DNA from: Spirosoma terrae
GTDB lineage: Bacteria > Bacteroidota > Bacteroidia > Cytophagales > Spirosomataceae
NCBI RefSeq assembly: GCF_010435915.1
Contig: NZ_JAAFZH010000004.1
Span: forward strand, 434,001 to 498,000
Reading direction: 5' to 3'
DNA length: 64,000 nucleotides
The translations under genes were made by a program, and so were the position numbers. Numbering within the stretch: the stretch's first letter is position 1; each line of letters opens with the position of its first letter. The notes under the pieces are model-generated. The model ran no database searches, was not told where the DNA came from, and saw nothing but the letters and a program-made list of their open reading frames with translations. Below, in pieces: positions 1 through 8,103 of the stretch.

Positions 1-29
1 ATGGTCCCAAACACTTAACGTATCTGGAG

Positions 30-158
30 ATGAAACACATCTTTGCCCACAATGCCCTGGAAGATCCTCGGTATTTTAATGACAATATTCAAGGAAGTAT
101 CTTCCAGCGGGACCTCGTCCCACACAAACATGGAGCCGAGGCCGAAGCCGGAGTCTGA
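30..158 (+). CDS. Possible small ORF, 42 residues
   Basis: ATG at 30 opens a 42-residue frame ending in TGA at 156-158. A frame that comes in from the left edge stops at 16-18, so this ORF would follow it closely. It overlaps the next gene's preferred ATG at 130 by 29 bases, like many overlaps in this block. The composition (His, Asp, Asn, Phe rich) is protein-like but I recognise no family. It could also be noise upstream of the next gene. Confidence 0.3.
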   Translation: MKHIFAHNALEDPRYFNDNIQGSIFQRDLVPHKHGAEAEAGV

Positions 159-606
159 TTTCCTGCCGGCCCTGCCGGTGTTGCCAATTCTGGAGGGTAT
201 CGAACCTAAATCAAAGGAAGAAATCCAGAGCTGGGCCATGGAGCGGGTCACCGAATTACTAGCCTGGCAAAACACCTTTAAAGTGTTGGATAGTCTGACC
301 CGGCTCAAGGAAATTCTCACGGTAATGGAGCCCATTGTCCGGGAAGCAGCCTCGACAGAAATGGCCGGTAAACGGGACGCCTTTTACGGTATCACCCTGG
401 AAAAACGAAATGGGGCAGTCCAATACGATTTTTCGACAGATCCCACCTGGGTGCAACTGGACAAGGCCAAGAAAGACCTGGAGAAATACCTGAAGAAATT
501 AACCGGACCCGCCCAGGAAACGGATCCGGAAACGGGGGAGGTAACTACGTTTTACCCACCCGCCAAAACCTACGGCAAGGACTCCCTGGCCGTCAGTCTG
601 AAATAG
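130..606 (+). CDS. Hypothetical phage protein, 158 residues
   Basis: I do not recognise a family. The protein is mostly helical and charged. It has a proline-rich first 25 residues, a middle rich in Leu/Glu/Lys, and a C-terminal part with DPETGEV followed by a Tyr/Pro/Lys-rich stretch. I chose ATG 130 because the upstream alternatives (TTG 43, ATG 52, ATG 79) add a low-complexity leader and run through the small ORF at 30-158. A terminator hairpin starts one base after the stop, so this gene ends a transcription unit that begins to the left of the window. Confidence 0.75.
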   Translation: MEPRPKPESDFLPALPVLPILEGIEPKSKEEIQSWAMERVTELLAWQNTFKVLDSLTRLKEILTVMEPIVREAASTEMAGKRDAFYGITLEKRNGAVQYDFSTDPTWVQLDKAKKDLEKYLKKLTGPAQETDPETGEVTTFYPPAKTYGKDSLAVSLK

Positions 607-627
607 CCGGTTAGATACCGGTTTTTT
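607..627 (+). terminator. Rho-independent terminator
   Basis: A 5-bp GC-rich stem, CCGGT (607-611) with ACCGG (617-621), has loop TAGAT and is followed by six T (622-627). It lies directly after the stop of the gene ending at 606 and separates it from the rIIA/rIIB unit. Confidence 0.7.
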
Positions 628-684
628 CGGGCTTCCTGACTACTCAAGAGTGGGTAGTTACTTGGTTCTTTGACGTATTGGATT

Positions 685-1092
685 ATGGAAAAATTACCAA
701 AAACCCGGAAAGCCTATGAGCAGACACTTCGTCAGGTGGCCGAATCGGCCCATGGCTATGTCTACGAGATTTCCTATAACAGCCATGTGCTAGGCTATGA
801 GGTATTTCAAAAGCGGACTGAGCTGGCCGGCAGTACCACCATCCATGGAAAGATGGTCAGCTGGCCCGATCGGGAAGTGTATCCCAGTAGTTCGGATTTC
901 GGAGACTGGGCCTGGGCACCCCGTTCCCTGGAACGAGCCATGGAAATCCTGGTCAGCTTTACAGCCCGGGTGCAGACCCAAAAACAGGAGAAGGATACAA
1001 TCTATCCGGCTCCTTCCCCTCAGCCAGTGCCCAAACCGTCTGTTCGGGACTATCCCGAAATGAGGTTCCATGTACTGGGTTTATTCGCTTAA
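685..1092 (+). CDS. Hypothetical protein, 135 residues
   Basis: Unrecognised soluble protein. The N-terminal two thirds look like a compact mixed fold (several Tyr, Val, Trp; DWAW near the middle). A Pro/Gln-rich linker and a short hydrophobic tail follow. ATG 685 is preferred to the in-frame TTG at 670 because it gives a normal MEKLPK start. It is the first gene after the terminator at 607-627 and so probably opens the unit leading into the rII genes. TTCTTTG, a weak match to the Bacteroidota -7 box TAnnTTTG, lies just upstream. Confidence 0.65.
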   Translation: MEKLPKTRKAYEQTLRQVAESAHGYVYEISYNSHVLGYEVFQKRTELAGSTTIHGKMVSWPDREVYPSSSDFGDWAWAPRSLERAMEILVSFTARVQTQKQEKDTIYPAPSPQPVPKPSVRDYPEMRFHVLGLFA

Positions 1093-1106
1093 GTAGACGA
1101 CTATGT

Positions 1107-1433
1107 ATGTTTCTTAGCCCCGACAAGGTTGAAGACAGTCTTAAAGACCTGGAAGCCTTTCTGGGTTTGAGTGTAGACAACGAGGATGGAAATGCGGTAG
1201 CCGAACGACTGGCCGAATTAAATGGCTGGTATACGTACGCCAGCCGGTTGGTAGCTTCGGCTGAATTCCACAAACGAAAAAACAAGAAGGATGATGCCAT
1301 CTGGTGTATGGCTATACTGGCTGATAAACTTAGTTCGGCCTGCTCCTACCAGATCCGGTCCCTGATTACCATTCTGTCGGCCCTAAAGGAAGACCGGCGA
1401 ATTCACAGCCTTAACGGCCGTAATGTCATTTAA
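1107..1433 (+). CDS. Hypothetical helical protein, 108 residues
   Basis: A small, all-helical looking protein with alternating charged and Leu/Ala-rich segments and no membrane segment. It lies 14 bases after the preceding gene and 18 bases before the rIIA-like gene, so it is probably co-transcribed with both. The overlapping ATG at 1103 stops at once, so ATG 1107 is the only reasonable start. I do not recognise a family. A role linked to rIIA/rIIB is only suggested by position. Confidence 0.7.
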   Translation: MFLSPDKVEDSLKDLEAFLGLSVDNEDGNAVAERLAELNGWYTYASRLVASAEFHKRKNKKDDAIWCMAILADKLSSACSYQIRSLITILSALKEDRRIHSLNGRNVI

Positions 1434-1451
1434 GTAAAGTTATAATTCGGT

Positions 1452-3860
1452 ATGCTCCTAGTCAATGAAGCACCGGAAACCCTGACTATCGGGGTACCTT
1501 CAGAGGGCCAACAGGCCTATATAGCCCAGGAGAACCTGGGAATTGTCTTTGATACGTTAACCAAAAACCTCTACCAGAACCCCATCGAGAGTATCGTCCG
1601 GGAACTCTGTAACAATGGCCACGATGCCATGGTCGACGCCGGTATCAATCCGGTGGTGACCATCCGCTTTGATTCGGATGACCGGTCGATTCACTTCATT
1701 GATCAGGGTACCGGCATGTCACCCGAGGTAATGACCAAAATCTATTTGTCACTCGGAGAATCGACCAAGCGGCAAAGTGATGATTTTATCGGATCGTTCG
1801 GGATCGGGTCCAAATCCCCACTCTCCTACACCTCGGCCTTTTACATCAACACGGTCGTGGATGGGGTTGAATACGAGTACATGTATTCTAAGGTGAACTT
1901 GATTCCAGAGATGGAATTAATCGATAGTACGCCAACCGACAAACCCAACGGAACCGATGTCTGGTTTTACCTTAAACCCAAGACCTACAGTTACTATGAC
2001 CAGGAACGGGCCTCTTTTTCGGACGCCATCAAAAAACAGCTGAAGTATTTTGATTCGGTTATCCTGGTGGGCTTTCCCGAAATAACCAACAAATACACTC
2101 TTTATAAGGGACAACACGTCATTATTCGGCCCAATTATGCCAACACCTCCGGGTTCCTGGAGATCTGCTTTGGTAAAAACGTGTATCCCATTGACTGGGC
2201 AGCTCTGGGTATAGAGGATAAAGATAAAATAAGCTCGGACTGTGGGTTATACTTCAATATCGGAGAGCTGACGGTAACACCCAACCGGGAGCAGATCCGG
2301 TACACCGAGGCCACCAAACAGGCAATATTGGCCAAAATAGAAGCCGCCCGGAAGGAACTCTCGGCCATGTACCATAAAAAGTACAGTGCCATTAAAACCC
2401 TACAGGAGTACTTCTATCAGTTGGACAACCTTCAATACCTAGGGCTGGGTACCAGTGATCGGTTATCTCTCAGGGGATGGAATTTACCGGTTAGTATTGG
2501 GTGGGCACCCATCCAACATCTTCATCTGTCGATGCCTCCTCATTGGGAAGATATTTTGGACTGTTATACGGTTAAACGAAATCGATCGACCCGAAAGAAA
2601 GGGGAATATAAACCCATTCACGAGGCCTGGTACCAGGGGTTTGTTAGTCAAATAGGCAAATCAAATCCGCGTCGAAACCAATCCATTCAATGGGCTGTAC
2701 TGTTACTGGCCAAACGGGCAGAAGCCGAGGAAGTGCTGGAAACGGACAATCCAAATGCGGTTAATGCGGCCTTACGGCTGTTTTATACCAGTAATCAATG
2801 CCGGTACGTGGATACCCGGTTTGGTAGTCTGGAGGATTTCGTATCCGCTGCCGCCCATGAAGCTACCGTCATTGCCAAAGAACTGGCCAAGCAGGCAGAA
2901 CTGGCTGAATTAATTGACGAGGAGGAGGAAGAGGATCAGGAAACCGAGGATGAATACCTACTGGATTTTCGGAGTTTACGGATGTCTGAATCCGAACGGA
3001 AAGCCCGGTTGGCACTACCTGCCAGCTGGGAGCTGTATAATCCGAAGGGTATTGATTATGCCGCAGAAATCCGGGAGTTTTATGAGCTGGTGCGGGCCGA
3101 TATTACGGCTACCATGACAGATTATGACAGCCTGCCCATTCCCCGTCAGGATCGGTATTTGGTTTTACGGGATCCGACAGAGGTCAATGTTAGTTACAAC
3201 GGAGATAGTCAATCCTGGACCACCTGCCGCCGGTTACACGAGCTTTCCCATCACCGGATTATTTGTACTGATAAGGAGGAGGCCAAAATGCTCTGGCAAC
3301 TGGTGCATCAACATTGGGGTAATCGGTACAGTAAAAGTCGGAAGGTAAAGGGCAAAAATGTTAAGGTCGAAAACAAACGACTACTGTCAGTTATCTGGTC
3401 TCCAGCCAAGTACACAAAAGCCATGCTGGCAATCCCCGGTAGTATGACGGCCGATGACTTTCTGAAAAGTCGGATGCTGGAACGACTACTCCGGTTTTAC
3501 TGGATGGAACGGCAGTTTCTCAAACTCGGCGGTATAAACAGTTACCATCTGAGCATTGTATCGCCGTCGGTGCATGAACAGTTCAAAACTCTTAAGCAGT
3601 GGCAGGGTGACTATAACCTTCAATCTGGGAATACTTTTCCAGCAGAACTTATCCATTACCTGGGTATGGCTACCCGGTTTTCTCAGCAACAGGGAGAGGC
3701 CCTTTACGAACTGGAACAGAGCATTCAGGAGGTTAAAGAAGACTTACAGCTCATTTACCGGGACTACAGCGGTATCGATTACTTCCGGGTGGTTGCCGAA
3801 AACAGAACACTAAAACAACAATTGGCCCAATGTCAGCAGCAAAACAGCCCATCGGTTTAA
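1452..3860 (+). CDS. rIIA: rIIA-like GHKL ATPase
   Basis: An 802-residue protein whose first ~300 residues form a GHKL-type ATP-binding fold (as in Hsp90, MutL and T4 rIIA). The N box is RELCNNGHDAM (50-60), the G1 box DQGTGM (84-89), and the G2 box around GSFGIGSKSP (114-123). The remainder is unassigned except for a run of Glu/Asp near residue 500. T4 rIIA and rIIB are membrane-associated proteins needed against exclusion by a resident prophage; the exact biochemistry is unsettled. The rIIB-like gene starts inside this one, which indicates translational coupling. Family assignment is strong; the function is taken over from T4. Confidence 0.88.
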   Translation: MLLVNEAPETLTIGVPSEGQQAYIAQENLGIVFDTLTKNLYQNPIESIVRELCNNGHDAMVDAGINPVVTIRFDSDDRSIHFIDQGTGMSPEVMTKIYLSLGESTKRQSDDFIGSFGIGSKSPLSYTSAFYINTVVDGVEYEYMYSKVNLIPEMELIDSTPTDKPNGTDVWFYLKPKTYSYYDQERASFSDAIKKQLKYFDSVILVGFPEITNKYTLYKGQHVIIRPNYANTSGFLEICFGKNVYPIDWAALGIEDKDKISSDCGLYFNIGELTVTPNREQIRYTEATKQAILAKIEAARKELSAMYHKKYSAIKTLQEYFYQLDNLQYLGLGTSDRLSLRGWNLPVSIGWAPIQHLHLSMPPHWEDILDCYTVKRNRSTRKKGEYKPIHEAWYQGFVSQIGKSNPRRNQSIQWAVLLLAKRAEAEEVLETDNPNAVNAALRLFYTSNQCRYVDTRFGSLEDFVSAAAHEATVIAKELAKQAELAELIDEEEEEDQETEDEYLLDFRSLRMSESERKARLALPASWELYNPKGIDYAAEIREFYELVRADITATMTDYDSLPIPRQDRYLVLRDPTEVNVSYNGDSQSWTTCRRLHELSHHRIICTDKEEAKMLWQLVHQHWGNRYSKSRKVKGKNVKVENKRLLSVIWSPAKYTKAMLAIPGSMTADDFLKSRMLERLLRFYWMERQFLKLGGINSYHLSIVSPSVHEQFKTLKQWQGDYNLQSGNTFPAELIHYLGMATRFSQQQGEALYELEQSIQEVKEDLQLIYRDYSGIDYFRVVAENRTLKQQLAQCQQQNSPSV

Positions 3861-5164
3861 AACAGATTGGGGACACGGTTATCGTCTACCTGGAGGACAA
3901 AAAGAAAGTCAAATTCCCCAAACCGGTTGAAGCCTTCGACAAACTGGTAGCCCTCATCAATCAGTTTAATATGTGGTTTCGGGCGAAAGACCGTATGGAC
4001 ATCGGTAAATTACTGGACAAGTTCACCCAGCCAATCAAAACGGATGAACAGCAGCAACAGGAGAAAAAGGTTCAGACGAACCGGATTCAACGGAAGAAGA
4101 TCGAAAAAAAGATCAAAACCGTGGCCCAGGAAAGCATCCCGGTGGAGCCTGTTGTCGAACTAATTCGGGATGTGCCCGGAATCAAGGTTCACTCTGATGG
4201 TACCGCCCGGTTAGAAGGGTTTGGCTTCCCCCTTCCCAAGTTTATCCTGCAGAAATTCAGAGAGTGGCACGAAGCAGGAGAAGACCTCACACCACTTCGC
4301 AATTTTACCCTACTGCTGGCAGCCAACCCCAACCCGGATGTCCGGGAAGACATCCTGCCCTGGTTGCTGAAACATCACTTCATGCTGACGCCCAATGGGT
4401 ACGTCGTTGCCTACCGGTACGTGAATATAAAGGAACAGGGAGGAGATCGAAATCTATTGGAAGCCATTACCCGGGCGTATGCCAATGTTCGTTCCAGACG
4501 GAGAGCCACCAAAGAGTTCTCCCTGTTTAAACTGAAGGATGGAACGTATACCTGGGACTATAACCACAAACAACCGGAAGGAAGTAAAGTGGTTGGTATT
4601 GTCCAGGATTTATACAAAGGTTTGGATAAACAGGCACAACCCGTGTATACCGACAACCACACGGGTAAATTCCGAATCAAACTGGGAGAAGTTGTCGAAA
4701 TGGATCGAACCAAAACCAGTGCATCCCGTGCCGATTGCTCCTATGGGTTACACATGGGCAATAGCCACTGGGTAAAGACCTCCAGTTATGGTTCTGAATT
4801 GCTCCTGTGTCTGATTAATCCGGCGGACATTGTCAACGTTCCCAGCGGTGAATGGAAATTCAGATGTTGCCAGTATTATCCAGTTGCCCGAATCGAGCTG
4901 GAAGATATTGACAAACTGGAAGCGGAACAACTCCGTGTTTTCGACGGGGATTATGCCACGCTGGAAATGGAGACACTCATTAAATCCATTCGTCAGGATC
5001 CAACCCTAAAGGAGTTTGCCGGTAAACGGGTGGACAAGAAAACACCGCTGATCAAACAGCTTCGGGAACTAAAAGGGACCCAATCAATCCGAACCTGGTC
5101 AACTCATTTACCCGAAGAGGACCAGCAGGCTATTCTTGAAAGCCGGGTTGCCTTGATTGCCTAA
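3830..5164 (+). CDS. rIIB: rIIB-like protein
   Basis: A 444-residue protein with the rIIB layout. A charged, coiled N-terminal region (Gln/Lys-rich around residues 75-100) precedes a core with PLRNFTLLLAANPNPD and a strand reading NGYVVAYRYV. The C-terminal domain has DNHTGKFRIKLGEVVEMDR and a CSYGLHMG motif. Its ATG lies 31 bases before the rIIA stop, in another frame, so the two are translationally coupled, as expected for partners acting together. A strong hairpin terminator follows at 5171-5200. Known members are linked to phage exclusion; the role here is inferred from the family. Confidence 0.87.
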   Translation: MSAAKQPIGLKQIGDTVIVYLEDKKKVKFPKPVEAFDKLVALINQFNMWFRAKDRMDIGKLLDKFTQPIKTDEQQQQEKKVQTNRIQRKKIEKKIKTVAQESIPVEPVVELIRDVPGIKVHSDGTARLEGFGFPLPKFILQKFREWHEAGEDLTPLRNFTLLLAANPNPDVREDILPWLLKHHFMLTPNGYVVAYRYVNIKEQGGDRNLLEAITRAYANVRSRRRATKEFSLFKLKDGTYTWDYNHKQPEGSKVVGIVQDLYKGLDKQAQPVYTDNHTGKFRIKLGEVVEMDRTKTSASRADCSYGLHMGNSHWVKTSSYGSELLLCLINPADIVNVPSGEWKFRCCQYYPVARIELEDIDKLEAEQLRVFDGDYATLEMETLIKSIRQDPTLKEFAGKRVDKKTPLIKQLRELKGTQSIRTWSTHLPEEDQQAILESRVALIA

Positions 5165-5170
5165 TCAGTA

Positions 5171-5200
5171 AACCGGTGGTTTCGGCCACCGGTTTTAATA
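5171..5200 (+). terminator. Terminator after rIIB-like gene
   Basis: A 9-bp perfect stem, AACCGGTGG (5171-5179) with CCACCGGTT (5186-5194), has a TTTCGG loop, followed by TT then AATA. The stem is GC-rich and the tail short, so it may be partly read through into the next unit. Confidence 0.7.
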
Positions 5201-5210
5201 ACGTATATAT

Positions 5211-5537
5211 ATGAGCGTTATATATTCTAAAACACAAACTGGGGTATTCCTGGAGGTATCCACGGCCCACCTCAAAAAACAGGATGCTCAGTGGCTGGAC
5301 CTACAGGCAATAGCGGGAGAATTTAGTAACTGGACCGTGGCTAAATATCCGGAAGGTTACTTTGTAGTAGTTCCTGCCGAATTAAACGACCAAGCAGAAA
5401 TTAACTCTGGAACCTTTGAGCATGTTCCCATTCGAGTATTACAGCATTGGCTGATGGCCGATAAAGCCGGTTGTCGGATCATTCGCTATGACCGGGATGT
5501 AGAACCTTATCCAGACCTGGATCGCTATGAGTGGTAA
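5211..5537 (+). CDS. Hypothetical protein, 108 residues
   Basis: A small, acidic, probably globular protein with alternating beta-like segments and several aromatic residues near the C-terminus. It is the first gene after the terminator behind rIIB; an AT-rich TATATATATG runs into the start codon. The end overlaps the next gene by 11 bases. No family recognised and no signal peptide or membrane segment seen. Confidence 0.7.
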   Translation: MSVIYSKTQTGVFLEVSTAHLKKQDAQWLDLQAIAGEFSNWTVAKYPEGYFVVVPAELNDQAEINSGTFEHVPIRVLQHWLMADKAGCRIIRYDRDVEPYPDLDRYEW

Positions 5538-5805
5538 CCTTTTTGGAAATACTCCTTCCATTGCAAACAGGACCACCAAAATCTTTGACATCCTACTGGA
5601 ATATTACCAGTTAGAGGGTAATGGAGCAGAAGACGCCAGCCGGGATTTACTATCTGACTTAATGCACTATATGGCAGAAAACCAGCTGAATTTTGCAGAC
5701 ATGTGGCGTACCGCTCTCAACCATTTCGAATTTGAACGGGGAGAGGAAAACCTGCCCGGTTATCCATTTTTAGACACCAACTCCGCAGATGAGCACACTA
5801 CTTGA
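5527..5805 (+). CDS. Small phage protein with DLLSDLMHY motif
   Basis: A 92-residue protein. The stretch RDLLSDLMHYMAEN, followed by an acidic helix ending in FEFERGEE, resembles a small conserved phage family of unknown function in which DLL-DLMHW recurs. It is predicted helical and soluble. It overlaps the genes on both sides (11 and 17 bases), so it belongs to a tightly coupled operon. I know of no demonstrated activity for the family. Confidence 0.72.
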   Translation: MSGNLFGNTPSIANRTTKIFDILLEYYQLEGNGAEDASRDLLSDLMHYMAENQLNFADMWRTALNHFEFERGEENLPGYPFLDTNSADEHTT

Positions 5806-6340
5806 GTACGAAAATATCGTTGTCCCCCATCCACTGGCAAAGGCCTTGAAACAGGCTGGGTATGCGGACCTTACCTTCTTCTGGTATGAATTGATAAAGG
5901 AAACTGGCGCTTACCGATTAATGTGGCCTACTCCCGAGGCAAGACCACATACCCATTTGAGTAATGCTAGTCATCGGATGTATCAAGGGGCTAAAGTTGA
6001 AAAAGTGTCAGCTCCTACCTGGGACCAAGCCTTTGCTTTAATGAGGAAATGTGGTTGGCATGGGGTCACCATTTATAATTCGGATATTGAGGGGGATGAT
6101 GGCCATTTGTACCATAATTCCATCATGGATCTGGACAAGGAGATCGAATATAATCTGAATGACGATTCGTGGGTATTAGCATTACAATCCGATGATTTTG
6201 AAACCCAGATTATCTGTTACGATAATGTCGAGGAGGCTCGGTATGACTTGTTAAGGGCCATGATTCTTCATCTGGACCCAACCCCGATACTTACCTACCA
6301 GGAATACCTGGAATCCATTTCGGTACCGGAAACAGCCTAA
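5789..6340 (+). CDS. Hypothetical protein, 183 residues
   Basis: The N-terminal half contains a segment VPHPLAKALKQAGY followed by TFFWYELI, and later APTWDQAFALMRKCG. This layout (a start resembling 'allocated to residue class by position', then W-QAF) recurs in unnamed phage proteins of Bacteroidota. The C-terminal half is acidic. No catalytic motif is apparent. It overlaps the upstream gene by 17 bases and is followed after 5 bases by another small gene. Confidence 0.72.
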   Translation: MSTLLEYENIVVPHPLAKALKQAGYADLTFFWYELIKETGAYRLMWPTPEARPHTHLSNASHRMYQGAKVEKVSAPTWDQAFALMRKCGWHGVTIYNSDIEGDDGHLYHNSIMDLDKEIEYNLNDDSWVLALQSDDFETQIICYDNVEEARYDLLRAMILHLDPTPILTYQEYLESISVPETA

Positions 6341-6345
6341 TAACC

Positions 6346-6552
6346 ATGGCCAACGACAAAAAATACGAAGTACCCGAACCAGATGAAACCATTAGGACCA
6401 TAATTGACCGGGCTAGTCAATGGACTGGCTGGTTAGAAAACCGTATGCCTGGGATTTCACCCGAGTATCGGAAAGGTCTGTTTTTGTTTGCCCTGACCGA
6501 ATTTGGGAAGGAATGTATAGAGGCCCAAAAGCGGCATACCGAAGACAATTAG
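6346..6552 (+). CDS. Hypothetical protein, 68 residues
   Basis: A short soluble protein with two amphipathic helices, starting 5 bases after the preceding stop. No motif recognised. It is probably translated from the same message as its upstream neighbours. The homing endonuclease gene follows after 47 bases, so this may be the last native gene before an inserted element. Confidence 0.65.
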   Translation: MANDKKYEVPEPDETIRTIIDRASQWTGWLENRMPGISPEYRKGLFLFALTEFGKECIEAQKRHTEDN

Positions 6553-6599
6553 GGAAAAAAGACAACGTAAGACTGTGTACCAGGTTAATCTGAAGTGAT

Positions 6600-7448
6600 A
6601 TGGAGGCTCCTAGCAAAGATTCATTAATAGGCCGAAGATTCGGCCAGCTTGTGGTTATTGATGTTTTCCAGAAGTTTTCCGGAAACCAAGTCAGAAAGTT
6701 CGCCCGGTGTGCTTGTACATGTGGAAAACAGAAGGACATATGCGGTTATAGCCTGGAACGAGGAAACACAACCTCCTGTGGTTGTTATGCAAAGGCCCAG
6801 CGACTGCTTGGTACATCGAAATATAACTACAATACCCAGTTTTTTAGAGAAGCAGCACCCGAGGCACAGTACACACTCGGATTAATACTTACCGATGGTA
6901 ACCTCCATCGAAATAAGAACATATTCAGTATCACTCTCCATCAAGAGGACATACATGTTCTGAAACAAGTTGGGTTTTTGGTCCGGGGAGATGACACATT
7001 ACATTTCCCTGTTAAGTCAAACTGTGTAACACTTTACTGTACAAATAGTGAATTGTACTCTGATCTTTGTGGATTAGGCTTTACACCTAATAAGTCAACA
7101 TCTACGTCCATACCGACACAGCTACAGAGTAGTAGTCACTTTTGGAGAGGGGTTATAGATGGAGATGGAAGTTTATTCATTTCAGGTAATTACCTCTACT
7201 TGAGCATGTGTGGTACCCGAGCTGTTTGTCAGTCATTTTTAGATTGTACAAGGAGTATTGGAATCCAAACCAAGGCCAAAGTCCGACCCAAGAAAGGGTA
7301 TTCCTTCGAGTTTTGTGAAACCCAACTCAGCGGTACAGCAGCCTATCGGTTTGCTAAATTCATTTACCAAGATGCCGGTAATCTTAGAATAGATAGAAAA
7401 TACCAGGCATACTGGTCTTACAAACAGATGAAGTATCCAAATGAATAA
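6600..7448 (+). CDS. Free-standing LAGLIDADG homing endonuclease
   Basis: A 282-residue protein. Residues ~10-65 form a Cys-rich module (C37, C39, C41, C60, C62; GRRFGQLVVID and TTSCGCY), as often found at the front of phage homing endonucleases. Two LAGLIDADG helices follow: YTLGLILTDG (91-100) and FWRGVIDGDG (181-190), the latter keeping both Gly and an Asp at the catalytic position. The two-motif form would act as a monomer and cut a long asymmetric site. The coding sequence is visibly more AT-rich than its neighbours, which fits recent arrival. It overlaps the next gene by 8 bases. No intron around it was detected. Confidence 0.88.
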   Translation: MEAPSKDSLIGRRFGQLVVIDVFQKFSGNQVRKFARCACTCGKQKDICGYSLERGNTTSCGCYAKAQRLLGTSKYNYNTQFFREAAPEAQYTLGLILTDGNLHRNKNIFSITLHQEDIHVLKQVGFLVRGDDTLHFPVKSNCVTLYCTNSELYSDLCGLGFTPNKSTSTSIPTQLQSSSHFWRGVIDGDGSLFISGNYLYLSMCGTRAVCQSFLDCTRSIGIQTKAKVRPKKGYSFEFCETQLSGTAAYRFAKFIYQDAGNLRIDRKYQAYWSYKQMKYPNE

Positions 7449-7878
7449 ACCCCGATTTGAGTTTACCCCGGATCGTATTAATAGGTCCGTTTTATTTGAA
7501 AACCAGGAAATCCTGGTATTTCCGTCAAATACCGAAGGGAAACACGGCATGGGGTTGGCCCGATTGGCATACAATCATTTTGGAGCCATTTACGGTGTTC
7601 CGATGGGTTTACAGGGCCGGTCTTATGGAATCATTACCAAGGACCTCAAACAATCCGATCTATATGACTCAGATTATCAGACACGGATGTTGTACCTGAT
7701 TAAAAAGCAGGCCGCCACTTTATGGTGCTTTGCCGAATTCTGCCCACAATTTCACTTTTATATACCCTTGATTGGTACTGGACTAGCTGGTTTACGGCCA
7801 TCTGCAGTACGGGAATCTATCAAGGTTTTCCGGGAACGGCCCCTGCCCAACATCATTTTACCCAAAGAGTTTGCATGA
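7441..7878 (+). CDS. Macrodomain-like protein
   Basis: A 145-residue protein with the signature of phage macrodomain-like proteins: VFPSNTEGKHGMGLAR (27-42), then GAIYGVPMGLQGRSYGI (49-64), and PLIGTGLAGL (109-118). In macrodomains these loops bind ADP-ribose or its derivatives, and some members remove ADP-ribose from proteins or nucleic acids. Here a role in NAD+/ADP-ribose metabolism or in resisting ADP-ribose-based defence is possible but unproven. The stop overlaps the next start (ATGA), so translation is coupled. Confidence 0.8.
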   Translation: MNKPRFEFTPDRINRSVLFENQEILVFPSNTEGKHGMGLARLAYNHFGAIYGVPMGLQGRSYGIITKDLKQSDLYDSDYQTRMLYLIKKQAATLWCFAEFCPQFHFYIPLIGTGLAGLRPSAVRESIKVFRERPLPNIILPKEFA

Positions 7879-8060
7879 ATCAGATTATCATCGAGGTCCA
7901 GGGTGGCATTGTCCACCAGGTTCTCGGTATTCCGGAAGACACCCAGGTTCTGGTAAAGGATTATGACATTATGGACATAAATGGATTAGACCTCCAACAA
8001 GATAAGAATGGGGTCTATACCGAAAACACCTGGATTCCGGGTGATGTCATGCAATTCTAA
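7875..8060 (+). CDS. Small phage protein with EVQGG start, 61 residues
   Basis: ATG 7875 overlaps the macrodomain gene's stop as ATGA. The protein begins with a beta-like segment (IIIEVQGGIVHQVLG), then VLVKDYD. This pattern recurs in small phage orphan proteins of unknown function. A longer in-frame reading from 7722 exists but lies inside the macrodomain gene and has no sensible start. The small size and acidic nature suggest a partner-binding role, but nothing in the sequence says with what. Confidence 0.68.
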   Translation: MNQIIIEVQGGIVHQVLGIPEDTQVLVKDYDIMDINGLDLQQDKNGVYTENTWIPGDVMQF

Positions 8061-8103
8061 CCAGGTCTCCTGGATATTCAGAAACATTCAGATTACTGTT
8101 TTA

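Noticed and set aside
7722-8060. 112-codon version of the small EVQGG gene
   Set aside because: The first 51 codons read inside the macrodomain gene; the ATG at 7875 has the usual ATGA overlap and fits the family.
8008-8103. 32-residue N-terminal extension of DUF932
   Set aside because: It lies mostly inside the previous gene; homologues of the family begin at MAHAID (8104).
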